In this document: in pieces, positions 49,483-57,833 of the stretch | How positions within the stretch are numbered: the first letter of the stretch is position 1 | Layout of the letters: each line of letters starts with the position of its first letter | Origin: Glycocaulis albus | Lineage (GTDB): Bacteria > Pseudomonadota > Alphaproteobacteria > Caulobacterales > Maricaulaceae | Length of the DNA: 64,000 bases | NCBI RefSeq assembly: GCF_014639075.1 | Contig: NZ_BMFS01000007.1 | Span: 1-64,000 of the forward strand | Direction: 5' to 3' | Notes under the pieces: model-generated | The model's database searches: none | Seen by the model: only the letters and a program-made list of their open reading frames with translations | Told to the model about the DNA's origin: nothing | Program-made: the position numbers and the translations under genes

Positions 49483-49733
49483 CAGCCGTCCAGCCCCGCA
49501 GGCTCTGTCCCCGTCTTGCCGTCCGCGCCCAGCACGATCTTGTCGACCTTGAGCTGCGCATCTTTGAGCCGCGCCTCGCAATGGGCACGCAGCGCGGCGC
49601 CGCGCTCATACATGGCGATGGATTTTTCCAGCTCCACATCACCGCGTTCGAGCTGCTGGACGATGTCCTCCAGCTCTTTCAGGGCGGCTTCAAAGCTCAG
49701 CTTGGCGATATCGGCAGGGGTCGAGTCGGTCAT
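49482..49733 (-). CDS. xseB: exodeoxyribonuclease VII small subunit
   Basis: An 83-residue small subunit of exonuclease VII. The family pattern is [34 protein letters not shown] (quoted in part: [18 protein letters not shown], about 14-31; [18 protein letters not shown], about 35-52). The large subunit xseA is not in the window. Position before ispA-dxs is typical. Confidence 0.95.
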   Translation of the reverse strand: MTDSTPADIAKLSFEAALKELEDIVQQLERGDVELEKSIAMYERGAALRAHCEARLKDAQLKVDKIVLGADGKTGTEPAGLDG

Positions 49734-49781
49734 GGGGGCAGAGTGACAAGCGCCGCGCCGTGCGTCCAGAGCCGGAAACGG

Positions 49782-50375
49782 CTAGTCACGCCCTTTGAGC
49801 TCATAGCGCCGCCAGGACCAGTAATCATCCCCGCCATCGCGCACACAGACATAGCCGTGGCGTTTGAGCACCGGGCGCAGCATGCGGTTGAACCAGCCGT
49901 GCGCGAACAGGGCGACATCGCCGTGCTGGGCTGCCTCGATGAGGATGGCGGCGGCTTCCTCGGCGCGAGTCTCCGCCTGCGGGCGGCTTTCCCTGCCGCG
50001 TGACATGCCCAGCCACCAGGTGCAGCGGGCATAGACGCCCCAGGTGCGTGCCTTGAACCGGCCGGGAATGGGCGGGGGCGGCAGGGGTGCCTCGACAAAA
50101 ACCGAGTTCTGCGTGATCTCGCGCGTCCCGACACAGGCCTGTGCGGTCTCGACCGCGCGGATCAGCGTGGAAGCATAGACCGAATGCGCCCGGCTGGCCG
50201 CTTCACACAGTGCCGTGGGCGCGCTCTGGCCGTTTTTCAGGCCGGCCAGATCATAATCGGCCCACCATTTCTCATAGCCGCGCCAGTCCAGCACCATGCG
50301 GCGGTCCGCATCGGGCTCACCGTGGCGGGCAATGATGATGGAGCCGGGAAGGCGTGTGGCTACAGGCTGGGTCAT
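49782..50375 (-). CDS. histidine phosphatase family protein
   Basis: A 197-residue phosphoglycerate-mutase-fold protein. The phosphohistidine motif IIARHGEPDADRR is near residue 14-26 and the second His lies in LFAHGWFNRML (about 157-167). Between them the chain is short and Trp/Arg-rich (ARTWGVYARCTWWLG), unlike classic phosphatases, so the substrate is unclear. The start ATG 50375 (MTQPVATRLPGS) is preferred; a longer frame to 50402 uses TTG. Confidence 0.82.
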   Translation of the reverse strand: MTQPVATRLPGSIIIARHGEPDADRRMVLDWRGYEKWWADYDLAGLKNGQSAPTALCEAASRAHSVYASTLIRAVETAQACVGTREITQNSVFVEAPLPPPPIPGRFKARTWGVYARCTWWLGMSRGRESRPQAETRAEEAAAILIEAAQHGDVALFAHGWFNRMLRPVLKRHGYVCVRDGGDDYWSWRRYELKGRD

Positions 50376-50425
50376 GACATTTCGGGGGATCGAAGCGGAC
50401 AATGCCTGTCAGGCGCTGGTCCCCG

Positions 50426-51343
50426 TCAGGCCGCCTGCAGCGCGCCGATAAAAGCCGCGACGGACCGTTCAAGCGCGGGGCAGTCGTATCCGCCCTCAAG
50501 CACGCAGACAAGCCGGGAGTTGGCGCTTTCCTGTGCAAGCCGCGCCAGAGCGCTGCCTGCACGGGCGAAATCGGCATCGTCCAGCGCCAGCCCGGCAAGG
50601 GGATCATCCTTGTGCGCATCAAATCCGGCCGAGACCAGAAGCAGGTCCGGGCCGAAGGCCCGCACCGCTTCAATGAGTTCTTCCAGCGCCGGATGCCAGG
50701 TGTCGCCCGTCGCGCCCGCAGGCAGCGGACGGTTGGCGATATTGCCGTGACGGCCCGTCTCATGGGCTGCTCCGGTGCCGGGATAGATCCAGCCCTGATG
50801 AACGGAGGCGAAGAACAGGCGCGGCTCGCGCTCGGCCGTCGCCTGCGTGCCGTTGCCGTGATGCACGTCGATATCGATGACGGCCACGCGCTCAAGCCCC
50901 CTCGCCTCCAGCGCGTGCAGCGCGCCAACGGCAATCTGGTTGAACAGACAAAAGCCCATGGCCCGGTCCGGCTCGGCATGGTGGCCGGGCGGGCGGCAGC
51001 CGGCAAACACCGCCTCGGCCTCACCATCCAGCACTGCATCAACGCCTTCAATCACCGCGCCGCAAGCGTGCAGCGCTGCCTTCAATGAGCCGGGGCTCAT
51101 CCAGGTATCGGCATCGAGCGATACATGGCCCTCAGACGGGCTGGCGGCGAAAACGCGGTCGATATGGGCCGCATCATGCACGCGCACCAGCGCTTCGCGC
51201 GTCGCGGGCGATGCTTCGCGCGGTGATAACGGCACTAGGGCACGGGAAACGGCCTCAAGCCGCGCCACGCGTTCGGGATGGCCGTCCGGTGTCAGGTGAT
51301 CAAAGCCGGTGACGGAGGTGATGACGATCGTGCGCATGGGCAT
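50426..51343 (-). CDS. histone deacetylase family (acetylpolyamine amidohydrolase/HDAC) enzyme
   Basis: A 305-residue zinc deacetylase. Key motifs are intact: FAGCRPPGHHAEPDRAMGFC with the His pair, VAVIDIDVHHGNGTQ (Asp and His ligands), SAGFDAHKDDPLAGL (second Asp) and LEGGYD (Tyr). The GAGGTGAT site before ATG 51343 fixes the start. Bacterial members deacetylate polyamines, acetoin-pathway proteins or other acyl-lysines; the target here is unknown. Alphaproteobacteria commonly keep such a gene near xseB-ispA-dxs. The SET-domain gene is directly upstream. Confidence 0.92.
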   Translation of the reverse strand: MPMRTIVITSVTGFDHLTPDGHPERVARLEAVSRALVPLSPREASPATREALVRVHDAAHIDRVFAASPSEGHVSLDADTWMSPGSLKAALHACGAVIEGVDAVLDGEAEAVFAGCRPPGHHAEPDRAMGFCLFNQIAVGALHALEARGLERVAVIDIDVHHGNGTQATAEREPRLFFASVHQGWIYPGTGAAHETGRHGNIANRPLPAGATGDTWHPALEELIEAVRAFGPDLLLVSAGFDAHKDDPLAGLALDDADFARAGSALARLAQESANSRLVCVLEGGYDCPALERSVAAFIGALQAA

Positions 51344-51394
51344 TTGTCTGCCATCACCTCTCGCCACAAACAAGCGTGTTGCCTGTCCGGAGCC

Positions 51395-51829
51395 CTACAG
51401 GTGCGCGCCGCTTCCGTTCGCCGCCTTTGGCGCGGCCAAATGCGCGGCCACCATGGAGGGCAGCATGTAGAAGCCCGGCTCGAACTCGGCATAGTTGCAG
51501 GTGATTTCCTCACCGGCCGCTATGTCGCGGATCGCATAGCCGAAGACCGAGTCGCGAAAATCGGTATTGGGCTCGAGCGAGTGATTCATGTGCCGGCCAT
51601 TATCGGCGTCCAGCACAAGCATCGAGCCATCCTTGGGATGCGGATAGGTGTAGCGCTCGATGAAGCGGCGGATGCTTTCCGGCATGGCTGCCAGATCCGC
51701 CTGACCGATCAGCCGGTCAAAGTCCGGTTCGAACCGGTAGATGAGCTGTCCCTTGCGGATCGGTTCAGCCGCAAAAACCCCAACGCCTTCAATGGCACTG
51801 GGACCGACATAGGTGTCGATAAGTAACAT
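51395..51829 (-). CDS. SET-domain protein (putative lysine methyltransferase)
   Basis: A 144-residue single SET domain: GVFAAEPIRKGQLIYRFEPD (about 17-36), DADNGRHMNHSLEPNTDF (about 74-91, with the NHS core) and IAAGEEITCNYAEFEPG (about 103-119, with the catalytic Tyr region). Bacterial SET proteins of this small type often modify ribosomal or nucleoid proteins; specificity is not predictable. It is transcribed with the deacetylase-family gene, 51 bases before its start. Confidence 0.85.
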   Translation of the reverse strand: MLLIDTYVGPSAIEGVGVFAAEPIRKGQLIYRFEPDFDRLIGQADLAAMPESIRRFIERYTYPHPKDGSMLVLDADNGRHMNHSLEPNTDFRDSVFGYAIRDIAAGEEITCNYAEFEPGFYMLPSMVAAHLAAPKAANGSGAHL

Positions 51830-51980
51830 GGTGCAAGAACGCCAGAACGCGCCCGTGCGTCGACGCGGGCGGGTAAAGGGGCAAGGGGCGATTCACCGTC
51901 CCGTGCAGAGTGCGACGCTCCAGCGCCTATGATGCGCGAATTGAAAAAAAATCAAGCGGCATTTTGAAGGCAGGCCGGAC

Positions 51981-52412
51981 CTACATGGCCGCGCGGATTT
52001 TCTCCGCCAAGGCTTCCAGCTCCGGCATATCAGCCATTTTGGCCTTGCCATGCCCGGCAATCTCTTCGCCTTCGCGGCGTGGAATGATGTGGAAATGGAT
52101 GTGGAAGACAGTCTGACCGGCGGGCGCGCCGTTGAACTGGGCGACGAACACGCCGTCCGGCTCCAGAGCGCGGCGCACGGCGGCGGCCACGGTTTTCACC
52201 GCCAGAATGGATTTTTCTGCCGCTTCCTCGGACAGCTCGAACAGATTGCGCGCGGGCTCTTTCGGGATCACCAGCACATGGCCCGGTGCCTGCGGAAATA
52301 CATCCATGATCGCCAGCGTATGCGCGTCCTCGTGTACCTTCACAGATGGAGCCTCGCCGCGCAGGATTTTGGCAAAAATGTTCTGGTCGTCATAACGGCC
52401 ATCAAGGCTCAT
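51981..52412 (-). CDS. HIT family nucleotide-binding protein
   Basis: A 143-residue histidine-triad protein of the HinT type: NIFAKILRGEAPSVKVHED (about 9-27), PQAPGHVLVIPKEPARNL (about 40-57) and the triad GQTVFHIHFHIIPR (about 98-111). Members hydrolyse aminoacyl- or phosphoramidate-AMP. It starts 61 bases before the end of the convergent-free upstream region; no operon partner is clear. Confidence 0.94.
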   Translation of the reverse strand: MSLDGRYDDQNIFAKILRGEAPSVKVHEDAHTLAIMDVFPQAPGHVLVIPKEPARNLFELSEEAAEKSILAVKTVAAAVRRALEPDGVFVAQFNGAPAGQTVFHIHFHIIPRREGEEIAGHGKAKMADMPELEALAEKIRAAM

Positions 52413-52473
52413 GTCGGGTCTCCGGGTGGTTGCGGGGTGTCACTCTAACAATGGCACTAGAGCCGGGCCACCC

Positions 52474-53619
52474 TCACCCGTCCTTGCGGTACGGTCCTTC
52501 CGCATCCAGCGCGATGATCTCGCCCGTCACCGCCCGGCGTTCGCCCTGCACGAAGCGTCCGACCGCAGCGGCGAGGCCCTGATGGGTGAGGAAGTGGGAT
52601 GAGCCGACAGCCTCCGGGCGATAGCCGCGCGCCAGCTTGTGATGGCCCTGCGCGCCCGCCTCCACGCGTTTGAGGCCGCGGGCAATCGCGTAGTCGATGG
52701 CCTGATGGTAGCAGAGCTCGAAATGCAGGCTGTCATGGCCCTCCAAGCAACCCCAATAGCGCCCGTAAAGCGCCTCGGAGCCGATGAAGTTCAGCGCCGA
52801 GGCGATCCACTGCCCGTCCCGGCGTGCCATCACCATCAGGACATGCTCGGCCATGCGCTGATGGATCAGGCGGAAGAATTCGCGTGTCAGATAGGGCGTG
52901 CCCCATTTGCGCGCGCCGGTGTCCTGATAGCAGGCAAAGAACACGTCCCAGTGCTCTTCGGTCAGGTCCGCGCCGGTCAGCTGGACGATCTCCAGCCCGT
53001 CTTGTGCGGCCTCGCGCTCTTTCCGCAGAGCCTTGCGCTTGCGTGAGGCGAGATCGGCAAGGAAGTCGTCATAGGAGGCATAGTCCCGGTTCTGCCAGAT
53101 GAACTGGATGTCCAGCCTCTCGCTCATCGCGTTCTGCGCCAGCTCGGTTCGCTGCCCCGCGTCGGCGAACAGGACGTGCCAGCCCGACATGCCCCATTGT
53201 TCCATTACGGACTTGGCGGCAGCGGCCAGCGCGCGGCGTATGCCCGCATCCGCGGCCAGCAGGCGCCGCCCGGTGACGGGCGTAAAGGGCACGGCGGTGA
53301 CGAGCTTGGGGTAGTATTCTCCCCCTGCCCGGTGCAGCGCATCGGCCCAGGCATGATCGAAGACGTACTCGCCGTAGGAATGGGTTTTCACATAAAGCGG
53401 CAGGACGCCGACGATTGTGCCGTCCTTATCCTCGGCGATCAGATGGCGCGGTATCCACCCCGCCTCCTCGCTGACGCAGCCTGAGGCCTCCAGCGCTTCC
53501 AGGAAGTCCCAGCTCAGGAAAGGGTCGAAGGGCGCGCCGGGCGGATTGGCGATAGCGTCCCAGGCCTCTGGGGCGATCCCGGCCAGCCCTTCACTCATGC
53601 GCACGCTGATTTCAGTCAT
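52474..53619 (-). CDS. FemAB-like/GNAT-fold acyltransferase (DUF482 type)
   Basis: A 381-residue protein of the FemAB-like N-acyltransferase group often called peptidoglycan biosynthesis/recognition proteins. Segments include FDPFLSWDFLEALEASGCVS (about 32-51), GWIPRHLIAEDKDGTIVGVLPLYVK (quoted in part: RHLIAEDKDGTIVGVLPL, about 58-75) and ALYGRYWGCLEGHDSLHFEL (about 283-302). The double-GNAT fold is inferred from these; the substrate is not known. It is divergent from the SDR gene. Confidence 0.85.
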   Translation of the reverse strand: MTEISVRMSEGLAGIAPEAWDAIANPPGAPFDPFLSWDFLEALEASGCVSEEAGWIPRHLIAEDKDGTIVGVLPLYVKTHSYGEYVFDHAWADALHRAGGEYYPKLVTAVPFTPVTGRRLLAADAGIRRALAAAAKSVMEQWGMSGWHVLFADAGQRTELAQNAMSERLDIQFIWQNRDYASYDDFLADLASRKRKALRKEREAAQDGLEIVQLTGADLTEEHWDVFFACYQDTGARKWGTPYLTREFFRLIHQRMAEHVLMVMARRDGQWIASALNFIGSEALYGRYWGCLEGHDSLHFELCYHQAIDYAIARGLKRVEAGAQGHHKLARGYRPEAVGSSHFLTHQGLAAAVGRFVQGERRAVTGEIIALDAEGPYRKDG

Positions 53620-53725
53620 TCACGCGGTCCATGGGCGGCTGGGGGCTTGCGGTATGCGGGCGAACGGGCTTCTCTCCCGCGCTCATATAGAGCGGCAACG
53701 CAACGAGTTGGAGGAGACATCTGTC

Positions 53726-54469
53726 ATGGGCATAAGGCTGTCAGGAAAAGTCGCATTTGTAACGGGCGGGTCGCGCGGCATTGGCGCCGCGATCTGTCAG
53801 GCCTTTGCCGACGAGGGCGCGACCGTGGTGCTGACCTATGGCGGCTCGAAAGACAAGGCCGAGGCAGTGGCCGCCGCGATCAACGCCAAGGGCGGCAAGG
53901 CCGAGGCCGTGTCCTGCGATGCACGCAAGGCAGGTGAAACCACCAAGGTGATGCGCGAAGCGGCGGAGAAACACGGCCGTATCGACATTCTGGTCAATAA
54001 TGCCGGGATCGCCCGGGAAGTGACCTTGCGCAAGATGACCGATGAGGACTGGAACGATGTGATGGCGGTCAATGTCACCGCGCCGTTCGAGGCCATCCGC
54101 CTTGCCGCCAACATCATGGAGCCGGGCGGCTCCATCATTACGGTCGGGTCAATCCTGGGCGACCGCGCGCCTTCACCCGGTCTTGGCTCCTACTGCGCCT
54201 CGAAGGCGGCGGTGCAGATGCTGACCAAGGCTGCCGCGCGCGAGCTCGGCCGCAAGGGGCTGCGCGCCAATGTCATCCAGCCCGGCCCCATCGATACCGA
54301 CATGAACCCGGCGGACGGCGAGACCGCCGACCTGCAACGCATGATGGTGCCGCTGGGCCGCTATGGTAAAGCCGATGAAATCGCGAGTGTTGCGGTGTTT
54401 CTTGCCAGCGATGAGGCCAGCTTCGTCACCGGCACCACGATTGATGTCGCAGGCGGCCTGACCGCCTGA
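53726..54469 (+). CDS. short-chain dehydrogenase/reductase (3-oxoacyl-ACP reductase-like)
   Basis: A 247-residue classical SDR with the cofactor motif TGGSRGIG (about 13-20), NNAG (about 91-94) and catalytic YCASK (about 153-157). Similarity in layout to FabG-type reductases is clear, but the substrate cannot be fixed; the protein could act on a quinone, aldehyde or hydroxyacyl compound. GGAGGAGA about 10 bases before ATG 53726 supports the start. It is divergent from the FemAB-like gene and upstream of ruvX. Confidence 0.93.
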   Translation: MGIRLSGKVAFVTGGSRGIGAAICQAFADEGATVVLTYGGSKDKAEAVAAAINAKGGKAEAVSCDARKAGETTKVMREAAEKHGRIDILVNNAGIAREVTLRKMTDEDWNDVMAVNVTAPFEAIRLAANIMEPGGSIITVGSILGDRAPSPGLGSYCASKAAVQMLTKAAARELGRKGLRANVIQPGPIDTDMNPADGETADLQRMMVPLGRYGKADEIASVAVFLASDEASFVTGTTIDVAGGLTA

Positions 54470-54494
54470 ACCCAGCCGGAGCATTCCCAGCGTC

Positions 54495-54956
54495 ATGATA
54501 TTCCTGCACCCGGCATTACTGCCAAAAGGACCGCTCATGGCGCTGGACCCCGGTACACGCACAATTGGCGTGGCCGCCTGCAATTCAGACCGCTCGCTTG
54601 TCAGCGCGGTCGAGACCATCGAACGCACGAAATTCTCCGAGGATGCTGCGCGCATCTTCAAGCTTTATGACGAGCGTGCCTGCAAGGGGCTGGTTATCGG
54701 CCTGCCCCTGCACATGGACGGAGGAGACGGGCGGCGCGCACAGTCTGCCCGCTCGCTCGCCACCAATCTCCTGCGTCTGCGCGATCTGCCCATTGCCTAT
54801 CAGGATGAGCGGCTGTCGACTTTCGAGGCAGGTGAAACCCTCTCCGAAGCGGGCATACCCATCCACCGCCACAAGGAGATGATCGACGCGGAAGCCGCCG
54901 CCGTGATCCTTGAGGATGCGCTTCTGCGCATTGCCGAAGGCGTGCCTGAAGCATGA
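54495..54956 (+). CDS. ruvX: Holliday junction resolvase-like protein / rRNA maturation factor (RuvX/YqgF)
   Basis: A 153-residue RNase-H-fold protein. ALDPGTRTIGVAACN (about 16-30) has the first catalytic Asp, GLVIGLPLHMDGGDGRR (about 65-81) and YQDERLSTFEAGETL (about 99-113) follow, and DAEAAAVILEDAL is near the C-terminus. Proposed roles are 16S rRNA 5'-end processing or DNA junction resolution. Its stop overlaps the next start (ATGA). Confidence 0.95.
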   Translation: MIFLHPALLPKGPLMALDPGTRTIGVAACNSDRSLVSAVETIERTKFSEDAARIFKLYDERACKGLVIGLPLHMDGGDGRRAQSARSLATNLLRLRDLPIAYQDERLSTFEAGETLSEAGIPIHRHKEMIDAEAAAVILEDALLRIAEGVPEA

Positions 54957-55870
54957 GCCCGGTCGTCATAGCGCTCTTTCCGGTGTTTGGCGTGATCGCG
55001 CTGGGCTGGGCCTTGCGCCGGTCGGGGCTGGTGGCTGCGCCGCTCTGGGGCGGGATCAACAAGCTCTCCTATCAGGCGCTGATGCCGGCCTTTCTGTTCA
55101 TCACGATCAGCCGGGCCGACTATGCATCCGTGCCTGCGGGCAGCTTCATGCTGGCGGCGGCGGGCGGGTTTCTGGCCATGGGCATCATCATGATGGCCTT
55201 CCGCCTTCTGCCGATGCCGGGGCCGGTCTTCACCAGCCTGTTTCAAGGCGGGGTGCGCTGGAACGGCTTCGTGCTGCTGGCGCTGGCGCCTGCGGCGTTC
55301 GGTGAGGAAGGCGCAGCGCTCGCCGCTTTGGCCTTCGCACCCACCGTACCGCTGGTCAATGTGATGTGCGTGGCTGTGATGACGGTGTGGGGCAAGAGTG
55401 AACACACGCCCAATCTGAAACGCGTGGGCCTGCGCATCATCACCAACCCGATCATTCTGGGCTGCCTGGCAGGCCTCACGGCAAATGTGGCGGGCGTATT
55501 CCAGAGCGGGCCGGTCGCCGACACGCTGGACCTGGCAGGGCGCGCCTCCCTGCCGCTGATCCTTCTGACCATCGGGGCGGGGCTGGATTTCACCTCCCTG
55601 CGCGCCCGGCCCGGCATTATCTCCCTGTCTGTGACAGCCAAGCTGCTGATCGCGCCAGCGGTGTTCTACGCGCTGGGCATTCTGCTAGGCGTGGAAGGCG
55701 TGGCGCTCGCCGTACTGGTGGGTATTGGCGCGACGCCCGGTGCCGCCGCCGCCTACGTGTTGGCGCGCGAAATGGGCGGGGATGCAGAGATGATGGCTGG
55801 CCATGTCACAGCCACCACCCTGCTGGCCGCCATCACCATGCCGATCTGGATAGCGATTGCCGCCCTATGA
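54953..55870 (+). CDS. AEC family transporter (auxin efflux carrier-like), first copy
   Basis: A 305-residue permease with ten expected helices, starting PVVIALFPVFGVIALGWALRRSGL and containing FQGGVRWNGFVLLALAPAAFG (about 98-118; quoted in part), ITNPIILGCLAGLTANVAG (about 161-179) and GATPGAAAAYVLAREMGGDA (about 261-280). AEC proteins carry organic acids or other small solutes. It overlaps ruvX by ATGA and the second copy by ATGA. Confidence 0.9.
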   Translation: MSPVVIALFPVFGVIALGWALRRSGLVAAPLWGGINKLSYQALMPAFLFITISRADYASVPAGSFMLAAAGGFLAMGIIMMAFRLLPMPGPVFTSLFQGGVRWNGFVLLALAPAAFGEEGAALAALAFAPTVPLVNVMCVAVMTVWGKSEHTPNLKRVGLRIITNPIILGCLAGLTANVAGVFQSGPVADTLDLAGRASLPLILLTIGAGLDFTSLRARPGIISLSVTAKLLIAPAVFYALGILLGVEGVALAVLVGIGATPGAAAAYVLAREMGGDAEMMAGHVTATTLLAAITMPIWIAIAAL

Positions 55871-56805
55871 CCTTTCAGATTCTCGCCGTCTTCTTTCCTG
55901 CCTTCGTGCTGGTCGCCCTGGGTTACGCATTGCGGCGCTGGCAAATCATTCCCGATGGCCAGTGGCGTGGCATCAACCTCCTGAACTACCGTGTCCTTCT
56001 GCCCTGCATATTGTTCGTCACGATAGCGCGCGCAGACCTGACGCAGGCCGGCGCCCTGCCCGTCCTCGCCCTCTCTGCAGGGGGTATATTGCTGGCTCTG
56101 GTGCTGTCGCTGGGCATCGCCCGGCTCCTGAAAGCGACAGCGCGCGAGACGGCGGCGCTGGTGGCGGTGTGCTGTGTGTGGAACGTGGTCCTGTTCTTCA
56201 CCCTGGCTGACCGGCTTCAGGGCGCAGCCTCCACGCAATGGACCGGCACGATTGCCGCGCCCGCGCTGGTGCTGGCGACAATCATCATCGTCGTGGCCTT
56301 TGCCGGAACGCGCGATGGCGGCATGCGCAAGGCCCTGCCTGCACTGGCCCGAGACCCGGTCCTGATTGCCTGCCTCCTTGCCGTCGCCACGGCGCTGGTC
56401 TGGCCGCTATTGCCACCGCTGATGACAGAAGAGACGGTCGACACCCTGCTCTCCCCGCTGGACCTTGCCGGTTATGGATCGCTGGCGCTGGTGCTGATCT
56501 GCATGGGCGCGGGGCTCGATTTTGCGGCGCTCAAAGGCCGTATCCGCCTTCTGTTCAGCGCAGCGGCCATAAGATCGCTCGCCATTCCGCTCGCTGTGCT
56601 CGCCGGTGCAGGCCTTGCCGGCGTGAACGGGGATGCGCAAACCCTGCTGGTGCTGGCCACCGGAGGGCCTTCAGCGGCCTTTGTCTACGCGGTGGCCACC
56701 GAATTCGAAGGTGAGACAGGACTTACCGCCGGCATGATCACGCTGACCGTTCTGGTCAGCGCAATTGCCCTTCCCGTCTTCACCGCGCTGACGCTTTTGG
56801 CCTAG
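55867..56805 (+). CDS. AEC family transporter, second copy
   Basis: A 312-residue permease paralogous to the gene before it. Matching landmarks are FFPAFVLVALGYALRRWQII (about 9-28), VCCVWNVVLFFTLADRLQG (about 100-118) and TGGPSAAFVYAVATEFEGET (about 266-285). The sequences are clearly diverged, so this is an old tandem duplication. The ATG overlap with copy one means the pair is co-translated; they could form a complex or transport different solutes. pyrB follows 65 bases later. Confidence 0.9.
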   Translation: MTFQILAVFFPAFVLVALGYALRRWQIIPDGQWRGINLLNYRVLLPCILFVTIARADLTQAGALPVLALSAGGILLALVLSLGIARLLKATARETAALVAVCCVWNVVLFFTLADRLQGAASTQWTGTIAAPALVLATIIIVVAFAGTRDGGMRKALPALARDPVLIACLLAVATALVWPLLPPLMTEETVDTLLSPLDLAGYGSLALVLICMGAGLDFAALKGRIRLLFSAAAIRSLAIPLAVLAGAGLAGVNGDAQTLLVLATGGPSAAFVYAVATEFEGETGLTAGMITLTVLVSAIALPVFTALTLLA

Positions 56806-56870
56806 GGTCTATTGCCGGGCGGGCCGCGCACCACTATACCGCGCAACCGCAATCGAGGCGGAGCGCTTGA

Positions 56871-57833
56871 ATGGGACAGGGTGAATACAGCTACACCTTC
56901 CCCCATCGCGGACTGATAGCGGCGTCCGCTCTCAACCGCGTTGATCTCGAACTCGTTTTCGACAGCGCCCGCGCCCATCTCGCCCGCAACCGCACAGACG
57001 ACAAGAAACACCCCAGCCTCAAGGGGCTGACGGTCATCAATCTGTTCTTCGAAGCATCCACGCGTACGCTCGCCAGCTTCGAGATCGCCGCCAAACGCCT
57101 CGGCGCCGATGTGGTGAACTTCTCGGCTGGCAATGCGTCACTGAAAAAGGGCGAGAGCCTGGCTGACACGGCCAACACGCTTGCGGCCATGCAGCCTGAC
57201 CTGCTGGTCGTGCGCCACCAGAGCCCTGGCGCGGCAGACTTCTTCCAGCGCACGACGGGCATCTCCACCATCAATGCCGGAGACGGCGCGAACGAGCATC
57301 CCACGCAAGCCCTGCTGGACCTGTTTACGTTAAGCGAGCACCTCGGAGACGTGGGCGGCAAACGCATCGCGATTGTCGGCGATATTCTCCATTCACGCGT
57401 CGCGCGCTCGAATGTCGCCCTGCTCTCGCTGATGAATGCCGACATCCGCCTGTGCGGCCCGGCGAGCCTGTTGCCCGCCGATGCAGACCGCTGGGGCGCA
57501 TCTGTGTTCCATTCGGTAGAGGCGGCCATCGAGGGCTGCGACGCGGTGATGGTGTTGCGGCTGCAGCGCGAGCGGATGAGCGCCGGCCTGATACCGTCTG
57601 CACGCGAATACGCGGCGATCTATGGCCTCGACCATACCCGCCTGTCGCTCGCCAATCAGGACTGCATCGTCATGCATCCCGGGCCGATGAACCGGGGCAT
57701 CGAAATCAATTCCGCGCTGGCCGACGACACGGACATCTCCGTCATCCTCGATCAGGTGGAGGCAGGCGTTGCCGTGCGCATGGCGGTGCTCGAACTGCTC
57801 GCGGGGCGCGGCATGCAGGAGATGGTGCCATGA
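56871..57833 (+). CDS. pyrB: aspartate carbamoyltransferase catalytic subunit
   Basis: PyrB makes carbamoyl-aspartate in pyrimidine synthesis. The 320-residue protein has the carbamoyl-phosphate loop FFEASTRTLASFE (about 53-65; usually STRTR-type, here STRTL), VVRHQSPGAADFF (about 112-124), the GDGANEHPTQALLDLFT region (about 140-156) and VMHPGPMNRGIEI (about 268-280). GGAG upstream supports the ATG at 56871. It overlaps the PyrC-like gene by ATGA, consistent with an ATCase that contains a pseudo-dihydroorotase partner. Confidence 0.96.
   Translation: MGQGEYSYTFPHRGLIAASALNRVDLELVFDSARAHLARNRTDDKKHPSLKGLTVINLFFEASTRTLASFEIAAKRLGADVVNFSAGNASLKKGESLADTANTLAAMQPDLLVVRHQSPGAADFFQRTTGISTINAGDGANEHPTQALLDLFTLSEHLGDVGGKRIAIVGDILHSRVARSNVALLSLMNADIRLCGPASLLPADADRWGASVFHSVEAAIEGCDAVMVLRLQRERMSAGLIPSAREYAAIYGLDHTRLSLANQDCIVMHPGPMNRGIEINSALADDTDISVILDQVEAGVAVRMAVLELLAGRGMQEMVP

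Noticed and set aside
50426-51343. Reading the HDAC-family gene as a true histone deacetylase
   Set aside because: Bacterial members of this fold commonly act on polyamines or acetyl-CoA synthetase; a chromatin role cannot be read from the sequence.
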